Positions 35,512-42,277 of a stretch of 64,000 bases of DNA are shown piece after piece (the stretch's first letter is position 1; each line of letters opens with the position of its first letter). The translations under genes and the position numbers were made by a program. The notes beneath the pieces were generated by a model. The model did no database searches, was not told where the DNA came from, and saw nothing but the letters and a program-made list of their open reading frames with translations. Source of the DNA: a bacterium ADurb.Bin243 (GTDB taxonomy: Bacteria; Muiribacteriota; UBA9980); assembly GCA_002069765.1 (NCBI GenBank), contig MWBZ01000009.1:35244-99243 (forward strand). Direction: 5' to 3'.

Positions 35512-36231
35512 TTATTGCGTGTTTTCTATTACCGAATGAAGGTATTTGAAACGCCTGCATTCATGTTTTAGATCGTCGCCTTTTCCTTTTTCGTCCAGGC
35601 CGTTTGGCCCCCGCGAATAAACCATTTTGGGATGCTCGCCCGTGGGCTTTTTATGCGAATCTTCGACAAATTTTTTATATAATATTTTAGCTCCGGGAGG
35701 AAGATTAGCCGGGAGCTTTTCTCCTGCCGCGGCGTTTATTTTTATCATAGTGCCGTCCTGCGTTTTATAACCTAAAAGTTCGAGAGTGATAATTTCGCCT
35801 TTTTCGGGAAGCACGAGGTATTCAAATCCCCATGGGTCGCGGAGCTTTTCAAGATTGGCCATATATTTTCCCCTGAGTTCGCTGAGGCTTTTAAGCCTTA
35901 TTACCGAGTCTTTTGAATACTTGATTTTGGGCCCGCCTGAATCGACTTTTCGATCGGGCGAATTTTGTATATCTTCGTAGTCGATTTTTACATTTCCTCC
36001 GGATTCTACGGTGCCTTTACTGACCATGGAGTTCTGGTCTGCTTCGTATTTTGAAACCTGCTCGGCGAGCGTGGCGAGGTCTTGTTTGGCCCTCGCTTTT
36101 TTAGCGTCGAGCGACCAGCTCATATACTGCGGAATGGCATAAGCGGTTAAAACGCTTAAAATGCCGAGCACTATCATTATTTCTATTAGCGAAAACGCCT
36201 TTATTCGTGAATAATTTTTTACATGACGCAT
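35512..36231 (-). CDS. GspG-like type II secretion/type IV pilin-like protein
   Basis: A prepilin-like protein of 239 residues with a basic leader, cleavage and methylation region KAFSLIEIMIVLGILSVL (about 11-28) and a hydrophobic stalk. GspG hallmarks follow: DPWGFEYLV in the middle and a C-terminal YSRGPNGLDEKGKGDD resembling the calcium-binding loop of major pseudopilins. The residue before the cleavage point is Ala rather than the usual Gly; Glu at +5 is present. The expected place is inner membrane and periplasm, assembled by a type II secretion or pilus system that is not in this window except for the GspC-like neighbour. Confidence 0.82.
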   Translation of the reverse strand: MRHVKNYSRIKAFSLIEIMIVLGILSVLTAYAIPQYMSWSLDAKKARAKQDLATLAEQVSKYEADQNSMVSKGTVESGGNVKIDYEDIQNSPDRKVDSGGPKIKYSKDSVIRLKSLSELRGKYMANLEKLRDPWGFEYLVLPEKGEIITLELLGYKTQDGTMIKINAAAGEKLPANLPPGAKILYKKFVEDSHKKPTGEHPKMVYSRGPNGLDEKGKGDDLKHECRRFKYLHSVIENTQ

Positions 36232-36239
36232 AGCAATAA

Positions 36240-36268
36240 ATTATATCATGAATTTAAGAAAAATGCAA
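36240..36268 (-). promoter_or_regulatory. Minus-strand promoter TTGCAT-N17-TATAAT with extended -10
   Basis: On the minus strand, TTGCAT (36268-36263), a 17-base spacer and TATAAT (36245-36240) preceded by TGA (extended -10). It lies immediately upstream of the pseudopilin ATG (36231), so the leader would be very short. It probably drives the run pseudopilin, GspC-like, sigma factor, mtnA and aldolase. Confidence 0.65.
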
Positions 36269-36373
36269 AATAAATCGTAAATACAATAATACAATTTATG
36301 GCTGATTCAGGCATTTACGTATAAAAGAATAGGTTCTTTTTCAAATCGTATGGGTAAAATATTTAAATTAAGT

Positions 36374-36402
36374 TAAGAGTTCAGAGTGAAGAGTTTAGAA
36401 CT
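36374..36402. repeat. Degenerate heptamer array (AGAGTTC type)
   Basis: Four consecutive 7-base units AGAGTTC, AGAGTGA, AGAGTTT, AGAACTA. It is one of three heptamer arrays near the nrf genes. The 324-base gap 36232-36554 otherwise holds only the promoter at 36240-36268 and the second array. Confidence 0.55.
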
Positions 36403-36454
36403 AAAGGACTTTTGGAAATTTCGATAAGGCGTTTTTGAATATTTCATATATAAA

Positions 36455-36510
36455 GCTCGCAGGGCGAGCCCCAGCAACAACTATTCGCTATCCACTCTAC
36501 ACTATTCACT
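36455..36510 (+). repeat. 56-bp intergenic repeat, copy A (with heptamer array)
   Basis: It starts with a small palindrome (GCTCGC-AGG-GCGAGC), then CCCCAGC, then four 7-base units CTATTCG, CTATCCA, CTCTACA, CTATTCA (36481-36508). The same sequence occurs in inverted orientation at 39270-39325, about 46 of 56 bases matching by eye. Confidence 0.7.
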
Positions 36511-36554
36511 TATAAACTTATCCATATAAAATAAATAAGAGCCAAAAAATAGGC

Positions 36555-36959
36555 TTACGAATCCGGCTGATCGTTTCTTCGGGCGAAGGCTATTATGTGC
36601 GAATCCGGATCGGCGGCGTACGCCGCTATATCGCCCCAGCCGCGGGCTTCGGGCCCGCTTACGGGTTTCGCGCCGGCTGCGACCGCCCGCCGGTAATATA
36701 AATCGACGTCGTCGACCGTGAGGTACAGTTCGGCGCGCGGGGCGCCGTTTGTAGAAGCGGGGTCGGGGGTTTTATCGCCAAGTATTTTAGCGATACTTTT
36801 TTCGGGCATCAGGCCGAGAGTGACTCCCGGCGCAAGCTCGAAAGCGCACATGCCGGGCACGTCCAGCGCAGGTTTAACGCCCAGGGTTTTTTCGTAAAAA
36901 TCGCGGGAACGCGATTGGTCTTTGACGTATAATACGAACCAGACATCATTTTTAATCAT
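36555..36959 (-). CDS. VOC-superfamily (glyoxalase/bleomycin resistance-type) protein
   Basis: A 134-residue single VOC domain with paired beta-alpha-beta-beta-beta units: DVWFVLYVKDQSRSRDFYEKTLGV at the start and LYLTVDDVDLYYRRAVAAGAKPV, ending ADPDSHIIAFARR. The metal-site pattern is incomplete (no clear N-terminal His), so enzymatic activity is uncertain and the substrate unknown. It lies 26 bases downstream of nrfA on the same strand and may be cotranscribed. Confidence 0.8.
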   Translation of the reverse strand: MIKNDVWFVLYVKDQSRSRDFYEKTLGVKPALDVPGMCAFELAPGVTLGLMPEKSIAKILGDKTPDPASTNGAPRAELYLTVDDVDLYYRRAVAAGAKPVSGPEARGWGDIAAYAADPDSHIIAFARRNDQPDS

Positions 36960-36985
36960 ACTTCACCTTTCATGAGAAAAAACTT

Positions 36986-38491
36986 TTAATTAAGTTTAGA
37001 GTTCAGACCTTTCATTTCTTTGGGCAGCAGAGTTTCTTGAATTGAAGTGGGGTCGGCGAATTCCTGTTCGGGCCTGAAATTAAGTTTTTTAGTTCCTCTC
37101 TGGTTTATATATTTCGATAATTCAAGATTTATATTTACGGGCACATCCACTCCCGCTTTGGTGAGGCCCTGTCTTAAAAGCGCTTCCGCCTTTGACGCGT
37201 AAGCGACGGAATCGCCGGCTATGCGCATGGCTTCGGGAGGGTTGTGAAAGCCGACCGAATTTTCGGCGCCGAGAAATATTGAGCGGTAGAAGGCTTCGAG
37301 GTAATAATCTTTGGCTTTGTCGTAGATTGCGACTTCGATAGTTTTGCCTTTTTCCTGTTCTTTATGGGCGAGTTCGAAAAGTTTTGCCGCCGTAGCTACG
37401 GCGTAGCCGGATCTGTTCATGAGAGCGACGGTTTTTTCCTGTATGGAATTTACGCGTTCCCTGAGCCAGTCGGGAGTTTCGGCGTGGCACTGAAGGCAGG
37501 CGCGCATATTTTCTTTGAGCGGGCTTTTTACGTCGTGGTCGGAAATTTTATTGGCGCCGACGCGTTTATACGGCATGTGGCAATCGGCGCAGGACGCTCC
37601 GGCTTTAAAGTGAGTGCTGTTTCTGGTGAAAAATTCGAATTCGGGGTGGCGTATGAATCCTACTTTGAATCCGGTGACTGCCTGTTTCCATTCGTTGTGC
37701 GCGGGGCTGGATTTGATATTGGCTATTATAGTCTCGACGGAAATATCGCCCCATTTTCCGCCTTTCCATGGGAATATGACGTCGGTGGATTTCATTTCGG
37801 CGTCTTTTGGGATTATATAGGTTACGTGGCACTGCGCGCATACCACGTTTCGCATTTCTTCTTTAGAGCATCCGGAATGCAGTATATTTTCGAGGCCTTT
37901 TAAAATAGTCCACTTTGAAACTTTTAAATCCATGGTTTTATTGTCGTGGCAGTCTATGCACGCTACTCCGAGTTGGCGATGGTTTTCGGGTATCATGTTA
38001 ACTGCGTCTTTATAAGAGGCGCTGAATATGGCGCCTTTGGTTTCACGCGCGAGTTTATCGGCGTAGGGGGTTTTGCAGGTGAGGCACGCGCCGCCGGCTT
38101 TAACGCGCGAAGAATCTACTTCGCTCTGGTCGATCATCATATAATGGTGTCCGCGCGGTTCGTTATATTCGATGCCGAAGCCCCAGCCGTTGAATAAAAG
38201 CGCCATGTAAGGGAATTCGCTTAACTTATCGTATATGACGCCGTCGTCGTCCCAGCCTTTTTTATATTTGCTCATATTGGATTTTCGAGGCTCTTTTGTT
38301 TTTGCCCAGGAGTCGTATTCGAGCGGGTAGAGTTGCCCCCATTTTGACGGCTCGAATTCGCCGGCGGCGATAACTCCGGTTTTTACTTCTACCGGGGCGG
38401 AAGGCGCGTAGATGAAAACTACGGATATCACGGCCATCGATACCGCAATGGCCGCCGCGCAAAGCGAAAGTATTATTTTCTGGATATTCAT
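36986..38491 (-). CDS. nrfA: Pentahaem cytochrome c nitrite reductase NrfA
   Basis: Periplasmic enzyme reducing nitrite to ammonia with six electrons. The 501 residues start with a membrane or signal segment (about 5-29). Haem motifs: CLTCK (136-140), the lysine-ligated catalytic haem typical of NrfA, then CIDCH (178), CAQCH (218), CADCH (301) and CLQCH (332). Active-site residues of the family are visible: Arg113 region, Tyr225 after the third haem (CHVTY) and His282 in RHPEFEF. It is downstream of nrfH in a two-gene unit with 90 bases between them. The good ribosome-binding site AAAGGGG supports the ATG. Confidence 0.96.
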   Translation of the reverse strand: MNIQKIILSLCAAAIAVSMAVISVVFIYAPSAPVEVKTGVIAAGEFEPSKWGQLYPLEYDSWAKTKEPRKSNMSKYKKGWDDDGVIYDKLSEFPYMALLFNGWGFGIEYNEPRGHHYMMIDQSEVDSSRVKAGGACLTCKTPYADKLARETKGAIFSASYKDAVNMIPENHRQLGVACIDCHDNKTMDLKVSKWTILKGLENILHSGCSKEEMRNVVCAQCHVTYIIPKDAEMKSTDVIFPWKGGKWGDISVETIIANIKSSPAHNEWKQAVTGFKVGFIRHPEFEFFTRNSTHFKAGASCADCHMPYKRVGANKISDHDVKSPLKENMRACLQCHAETPDWLRERVNSIQEKTVALMNRSGYAVATAAKLFELAHKEQEKGKTIEVAIYDKAKDYYLEAFYRSIFLGAENSVGFHNPPEAMRIAGDSVAYASKAEALLRQGLTKAGVDVPVNINLELSKYINQRGTKKLNFRPEQEFADPTSIQETLLPKEMKGLNSKLN

Positions 38492-38581
38492 ACTTTTACC
38501 CCTTTATCATTATAAAATTAAATATTCGTAATATTCAATATTTAAGCGGCCGTTTTTTTAAAAAAATCAGATGGTGAAATA

Positions 38582-39055
38582 TCAATATATTCCGGCCGTT
38601 TTATGCCTGATGGTCCTGTGGCAGTCCACGCAGTTGCGTCCGGCCATGTCGAGTTTAAAAACCACTTCGCTATGGCAGCGTATGCAGTTGTCGCGTACCA
38701 CTTTTTTACCGTGATCGCTCAATACGGGCATATCGGAAAAGTTGCCGGTGAAAAAAAGCGCGAGGTCTTTATTTCCGTCGATTCCTTTCCAGATTAAATG
38801 CTCGATTTTATTATTATTTGGAAGGTGGCAGTCCACGCATTTTTTAGTGCGGTGCGCAGCCGAGTGGTTGAAATCTTTGTAATGCGATTTATGAAGGTGG
38901 CATTTCGCGCAAAATTCTACCGATTCGGAATATTCATAGAGCCCGCCGGGCGCGAACAATATATAGCCGCCGGCGGCGGCTGCTGTAAAAGCGCAGGCGC
39001 AGGCGAATATTATGATTTTTTTATATGCTTCCAAAAATAAAATTACCTTATCCAT
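38582..39055 (-). CDS. nrfH: Tetrahaem quinol dehydrogenase NrfH
   Basis: Membrane-anchored NapC/NirT-family cytochrome that passes electrons from menaquinol to NrfA. The 157 residues have one N-terminal membrane helix (about 12-33) and four haem motifs: CAKCH (49-53), CVDCH (73-77), CIRCH (124-128) and CVDCH (142-146), with conserved extra His residues for axial ligation. Its length is normal for NrfH. An extended -10 promoter lies just upstream. Together with nrfA it forms a complete NrfHA respiratory nitrite ammonification complex. Confidence 0.93.
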   Translation of the reverse strand: MDKVILFLEAYKKIIIFACACAFTAAAAGGYILFAPGGLYEYSESVEFCAKCHLHKSHYKDFNHSAAHRTKKCVDCHLPNNNKIEHLIWKGIDGNKDLALFFTGNFSDMPVLSDHGKKVVRDNCIRCHSEVVFKLDMAGRNCVDCHRTIRHKTAGIY

Positions 39056-39063
39056 ATTTTAAC

Positions 39064-39069
39064 ATTATA
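39064..39069 (-). promoter_or_regulatory. Extended -10 element upstream of nrfH
   Basis: On the minus strand TATAAT (39069-39064) is preceded by TGT, an extended -10. The -35 region (CTTCCA at 17 bases) is poor, which would fit an activator-dependent nitrite, NO or oxygen-controlled promoter. No clear FNR-type palindrome was found. Confidence 0.5.
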
Positions 39070-39143
39070 ACACATTTAAAATAAAATGGAAGTCATTTGA
39101 CGCGATTTTTAAAAAAAATTAAAAATTAAAAATTAATTAATAG

Positions 39144-39173
39144 TTGTTAAATCTGTTCTTTTTTTGATATAAT
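39144..39173 (+). promoter_or_regulatory. Possible rightward promoter TTGTTA-N18-TATAAT, extended -10
   Basis: TTGTTA at 39144-39149 and TATAAT at 39168-39173, preceded by TGA. It points away from nrfH into about 720 bases without a convincing gene before the YgbA-like ORF. It may drive that gene with a long leader, or a non-coding transcript. Confidence 0.4.
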
Positions 39174-39187
39174 TTTGATGTTCATTT

Positions 39188-39260
39188 TCAATTTAAACGG
39201 GTAGTTTTGGTCAGGTCGCCAGATAATTTTTTTCGGATTCGTTTGAAAATCCCTCCGGGG
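39188..39260 (+). repeat. Decayed partial copy of the TIR element
   Basis: This segment aligns with 39408-39480 with scattered mismatches: shared GTAGTTT, CAGG-x-CGCCAGA, AATTTTTT-TCGG, and GAAAATCCCTCCGGG. The right half of the element is missing and is replaced by the inverted heptamer repeat at 39270. Confidence 0.6.
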
Positions 39261-39269
39261 AAATTTAGC

Positions 39270-39325
39270 AGTGAATAGTGCATAGTAGATAGTGAATAGT
39301 TAAGGCTGGGGCTTGCTTTGCGAGC
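39270..39325 (-). repeat. 56-bp intergenic repeat, copy B (inverted)
   Basis: Reverse-complement copy of 36455-36510. Read on the plus strand it starts with units GTGAATA, GTGCATA, GTAGATA, GTGAATA (39271-39298) and ends GGGGCTTGC...GCGAGC. Copies A and B enclose VOC, nrfA and nrfH. Confidence 0.7.
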
Positions 39326-39428
39326 ATTATACATAAATTAAATAACTCATGGATGCAGCTCTTAAAATTTTATTGACAATTATTTAAATTTTAAACAAGT
39401 TACCTTGAATTTTAAGCAGGTAGTTTGG

Positions 39429-39568
39429 GCAGGGCGCCAGACAAATTTTTTCGGGGACTCGTTCGAAAATCCCTCCGGGATTTTCGCCGCTTGAGCTCGG
39501 CCCTTCACGCCCATCCCTGGGCTCCAGGGCCTCCGCTACACCCCTCAAAAATTTTGTCTGGCCCCTGC
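39429..39568. mobile_element. 140-bp element with terminal inverted repeats (MITE-like)
   Basis: Ends 39429-39456 and 39541-39568 are imperfect inverted repeats of 28 bases, about 25 matching with one gap; the core is GCCAGACAAA. Inside are a perfect 10-bp hairpin (CGAAAATCCC 39464-39473 with GGGATTTTCG 39477-39486) and a 6-bp hairpin (CCCTGG 39515-39520 with CCAGGG 39524-39529). It has no coding capacity. A decayed left-half copy lies 220 bases upstream. It is a structured dispersed repeat; transposition by a transposase elsewhere is possible but unproven. Confidence 0.6.
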
Positions 39569-39661
39569 TAATAGTTTAAAATCAAATTAAACAAAGATTG
39601 ATTAACCTAAAGGTAAATATAAAACCCTTAAGTTAACTAACCAGTAAGCCATTATTGCAGC

Positions 39662-39687
39662 GCAGACGCGCGCGTGTGCGCGTCTGC
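39662..39687. other. GC-rich 10-bp perfect hairpin
   Basis: GCAGACGCGC (39662-39671) and GCGCGTCTGC (39678-39687) pair perfectly around a six-base loop, in A/T-rich surroundings. No T-tract follows on either strand, so it is not a standard terminator. The rest of 39569-39897 shows no convincing gene. Confidence 0.5.
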
Positions 39688-39819
39688 AAATGAACGAAAT
39701 GCAGCAGAGAAATTTGAGGCAATTACCGAAAAGAGCATAATGACATTAAAGCTCCGGCAGAAAAGCCGGCAATTCGCAAGCATAAAGCGTCAGGCTAATT
39801 CGGGGTTGGAAGGGATTTT

Positions 39820-39857
39820 AAGGGAAGGGAGGGGCCTTTGGCACCTCGCCTTCCCTT
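39820..39857. other. Inverted repeat upstream of the YgbA-like gene
   Basis: AAGGGAAGG (39820-39828) pairs with CCTTCCCTT (39849-39857), and GAGG/CCTC extends the stem with one bulge. The reverse complement of the right arm shares the 12-base core GGGAAGGCGAGG with 60023-60034, so it may be part of a dispersed repeat. Confidence 0.4.
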
Positions 39858-39897
39858 ATCAAAAAAAATAAAATTCAACAAAACGGCAGGTTATATA

Positions 39898-40215
39898 ATG
39901 GCACGCATAGAGCGCGAAAAGAAAACAATTGAGTACATGATTCATATTTATTGCGGGGCGTTTCACAATGACGCTTCAAAGGCCGGTGGGCTTTGCGGCG
40001 GCTGCGGCGAACTTTTAAAATACGCCACGGAGCGTCTTGAAAGATGCACTTTCGGCGAAAATAAGCCCGCGTGTTCGAAATGCAAAATTCATTGCTATAA
40101 AAAGGACATGCGCGATAAAATAAAGGCGGTGATGCGTTACAGCGGCCCGAGGATGATGATATATCATCCATGGCTCGCTTTTATGCATATATTAGATTCT
40201 TTTAAAAAGACGTAA
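39898..40215 (+). CDS. ygbA: YgbA-like (nitrous oxide-stimulated promoter family) protein
   Basis: A 105-residue cytoplasmic protein with the family pattern: IEREKKTIEYMIHIYC, CGGCGELLKYATERLERC, ACSKCKIHCYK, RYSGPRMMIYHP. Eight cysteines fit a metal or Fe-S site. The E. coli homologue is NsrR-regulated and linked to nitrosative stress; its activity is not firmly known. It is transcribed divergently from nrfHA, which fits a nitrite/NO role. ATG 39898 was chosen over the in-frame ATG at 39838 because family homology begins here and CAGG lies seven bases upstream. Confidence 0.85.
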   Translation: MARIEREKKTIEYMIHIYCGAFHNDASKAGGLCGGCGELLKYATERLERCTFGENKPACSKCKIHCYKKDMRDKIKAVMRYSGPRMMIYHPWLAFMHILDSFKKT

Positions 40216-40239
40216 ATTTTTAATGAACGAGGTATTATC

Positions 40240-41052
40240 ATGAAAGGTCAGGCGTTTATGTTTTCGTTTTTAACTTTAACCGTAATTTTTTTTATTTTAG
40301 CGATCGTTCGGCCCGTTACGGCCGCTGAAGTGATAGGCCATCGCGGCGCTGCTTTTTACGCTCCGGAAAACACTATTTCGTCCATTAAAAAAGCGCTGGA
40401 GTGCGGCGTCGACGGCGTTGAAATAGACGTGCATCTGACGAAAGACGGTAAAATAGCCGTTATACATGATAAAGACACCAGACGCATAAGCGGCGGCGCG
40501 GCCGATTTAAAAGTGGCTGAAGCCGGGTGGGAAGAGCTTAAAAAAATAGACGCGGGGTCGTTCAAGTCGGCTGCGTTTGCGGGTGAAAAAATACCTTTGC
40601 TTGAAGAGGTTCTGGCGATAATACCGGCGGACAAAAAATTATTTATAGAGGTGAAATGCGGCGTGGAGATTTTTGGCGTTATCGGCGCCGTACTGGAAAA
40701 ATCGGGCCGCAGAGGGAATACGGCCATTATAAGTTTCGGCCTCGACGTAGCCGCTATGGCGAAAATAGCGTTGCCGCGCTGTGAATCTTACTGGATTCCG
40801 GGCTCGAAATTTTTTCAGGGCGCGTCGGTAGAAGACGCTATTGAAATAGCCGTGAGGAATAATCTTGACGGCCTGGACCTCGACTATAAGCAGGCTTCGG
40901 CTTCGTTCGTAAAAAAAGCGAAAGACGCAGGGCTAAAGTTTTATGTATGGACGGTCGACGAGCCGGCGGCCGCGGCAGTTTTAGATTCTTACGGCCTGAA
41001 CGGAATCACTTCGAATAAGCCCGACGTAATAATACGAAAAATTAAGCGTTAA
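40240..41052 (+). CDS. Secreted glycerophosphodiester phosphodiesterase
   Basis: Hydrolyses glycerophosphodiesters from phospholipid turnover to glycerol 3-phosphate and an alcohol. The 270 residues begin with a signal peptide (hydrophobic about 8-24, cleavage near VTA-A). The GDPD barrel shows GHRGAAFYAPENT with His34-Arg35 and Glu43, VEIDVHLTKDG, and the second catalytic His in VIHDKDTRR. It ends with YVWTVDEPAAA and GITSNKPD. GAGG precedes the ATG. It lies 24 bases after the YgbA-like gene and may be cotranscribed. The glycerophosphodiester preference is unknown. Confidence 0.93.
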   Translation: MKGQAFMFSFLTLTVIFFILAIVRPVTAAEVIGHRGAAFYAPENTISSIKKALECGVDGVEIDVHLTKDGKIAVIHDKDTRRISGGAADLKVAEAGWEELKKIDAGSFKSAAFAGEKIPLLEEVLAIIPADKKLFIEVKCGVEIFGVIGAVLEKSGRRGNTAIISFGLDVAAMAKIALPRCESYWIPGSKFFQGASVEDAIEIAVRNNLDGLDLDYKQASASFVKKAKDAGLKFYVWTVDEPAAAAVLDSYGLNGITSNKPDVIIRKIKR

Positions 41053-41077
41053 AGCAGCCGAATGGAAATGCAAATTC

Positions 41078-42277
41078 TTATTTAACGGCTGTAAAAAATT
41101 CGTCAAATAAATATTTTACGAGTCTCTGTCTGAATTTGGCGTTGGACGAGTTATATGCCGTGAAAAAGGCGAGCCCGTTTTCCGCGGCTATGTACAGGCC
41201 GCAGGAGAATCCATTAACGCTCCCGGTATGCCAGAAAACCCTATGGGATTTATATAGCGAGTGTCGCAATCCGTATGTCATAAAATCTATTTCGGGAAAT
41301 TTATCAAGAACCGGCGCCGCGCCTTTTTTTACCGGCAAGGCCTTTTCGAACAGGCGTGCGGCGGCTCTGGCGAGCGAGGCGTCTATGGTTTTATGGGAGT
41401 TTAGGGCGTTTAACGAAGTCAGAAAGCACGCGAGGCCGCTAATGTCGGCGGCGCAGGTTATAAGGCCGGAAGCCGGCGGCATATTGTGGCGTTTAAAGCC
41501 GGCGCCTTCGCAGGCGTCATAAGAAACGGAACCGCCGGGTGCCGCGAAAAAAACTTCATAACGTTCACCGGCGGAATTTTTAAAAAAATAATCGCGATCG
41601 AACGAGCTATACCGCATTGAAAGCGCGTCTAGTAAAGCAGTTTTAATATAATCATCGAAATTCTTATCGACGGTTGTTTCTATTATATGCCCCAGAAGAG
41701 CGTAGTTAAAATTAGAATATTCGAATTTTACGTTAACGGCCCGCGCGTCGAAGCGCGGAAAGTTTTTTTCGATAAAATTTTTCATGCGCGGGGTTTTTGC
41801 GGCCGCGTTTTGATTTGAAGCGTATAGTTTAGAGCAGTTGGCGAGCCCCGAGGAATGCGTGATAAGGCTTGCGATGGAGACCGTTTCCGGCAGGACTGAA
41901 TTTGCGAAGTAATCTGCGGCCGGAGTTTTTAGATTGAGCGCGCCGTTTTCTACGAGTTTAAGTACGCCGAGGGCGGTAATGACTTTTGAAAGCGATCCGG
42001 CCGGAAAAACGGTCTTATCGAATGTGAATTTGATTTTATTGCCGGTATCGGCGAATCCGAAGGCGCGCGAATAAACGTGCGCGCCGTTTTTAACTATAAA
42101 AACGGCCGCGCCCGCAATGTTTTCTTCCGTCATTAAGGTTTCGATACGCCCGGTAATTTTAGCGGCCGGGCTATTTGCGGCTGTCTTGAAATCTTCGGCG
42201 GCGGCCGGGCAAAGCGATGCCAGAACCGATATTAAAAAAAATATATATAAACGCCGGGCCGTTTTTAAGTAAAGCAT
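41078..42277 (-). CDS. Secreted serine hydrolase, class C beta-lactamase/esterase family
   Basis: A 399-residue penicillin-binding-fold hydrolase. It has a signal peptide (hydrophobic about 9-24, cleavage near AAA-E), the nucleophile motif SLSK (Ser95, Lys98), YSNFNYALLG with the Tyr-x-Asn motif, and HTGS near the C-terminus in the KTG position. Members include beta-lactamases, DD-peptidases and esterases; the HTG variant and context suggest an esterase or peptidase rather than a resistance enzyme. The start shares one base with the PLD stop (TAATG), so the pair is translationally coupled. Confidence 0.88.
   Translation of the reverse strand: MLYLKTARRLYIFFLISVLASLCPAAAEDFKTAANSPAAKITGRIETLMTEENIAGAAVFIVKNGAHVYSRAFGFADTGNKIKFTFDKTVFPAGSLSKVITALGVLKLVENGALNLKTPAADYFANSVLPETVSIASLITHSSGLANCSKLYASNQNAAAKTPRMKNFIEKNFPRFDARAVNVKFEYSNFNYALLGHIIETTVDKNFDDYIKTALLDALSMRYSSFDRDYFFKNSAGERYEVFFAAPGGSVSYDACEGAGFKRHNMPPASGLITCAADISGLACFLTSLNALNSHKTIDASLARAAARLFEKALPVKKGAAPVLDKFPEIDFMTYGLRHSLYKSHRVFWHTGSVNGFSCGLYIAAENGLAFFTAYNSSNAKFRQRLVKYLFDEFFTAVK

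Noticed and set aside
36986..38491. CLTCK in NrfA as a broken haem motif
   Set aside because: CXXCK is the normal lysine-ligated active-site haem of NrfA.
39056..39200. FNR/DNR operator upstream of nrfH
   Set aside because: Several TTGAT half-sites are present in the A/T-rich region, but none is paired with ATCAA at the required four-base spacing.
39674..39871. 65-codon open frame upstream of the YgbA-like gene
   Set aside because: It has no good ribosome-binding site, its composition follows the surrounding repeats (it runs through two hairpins), and its product resembles nothing recognised.
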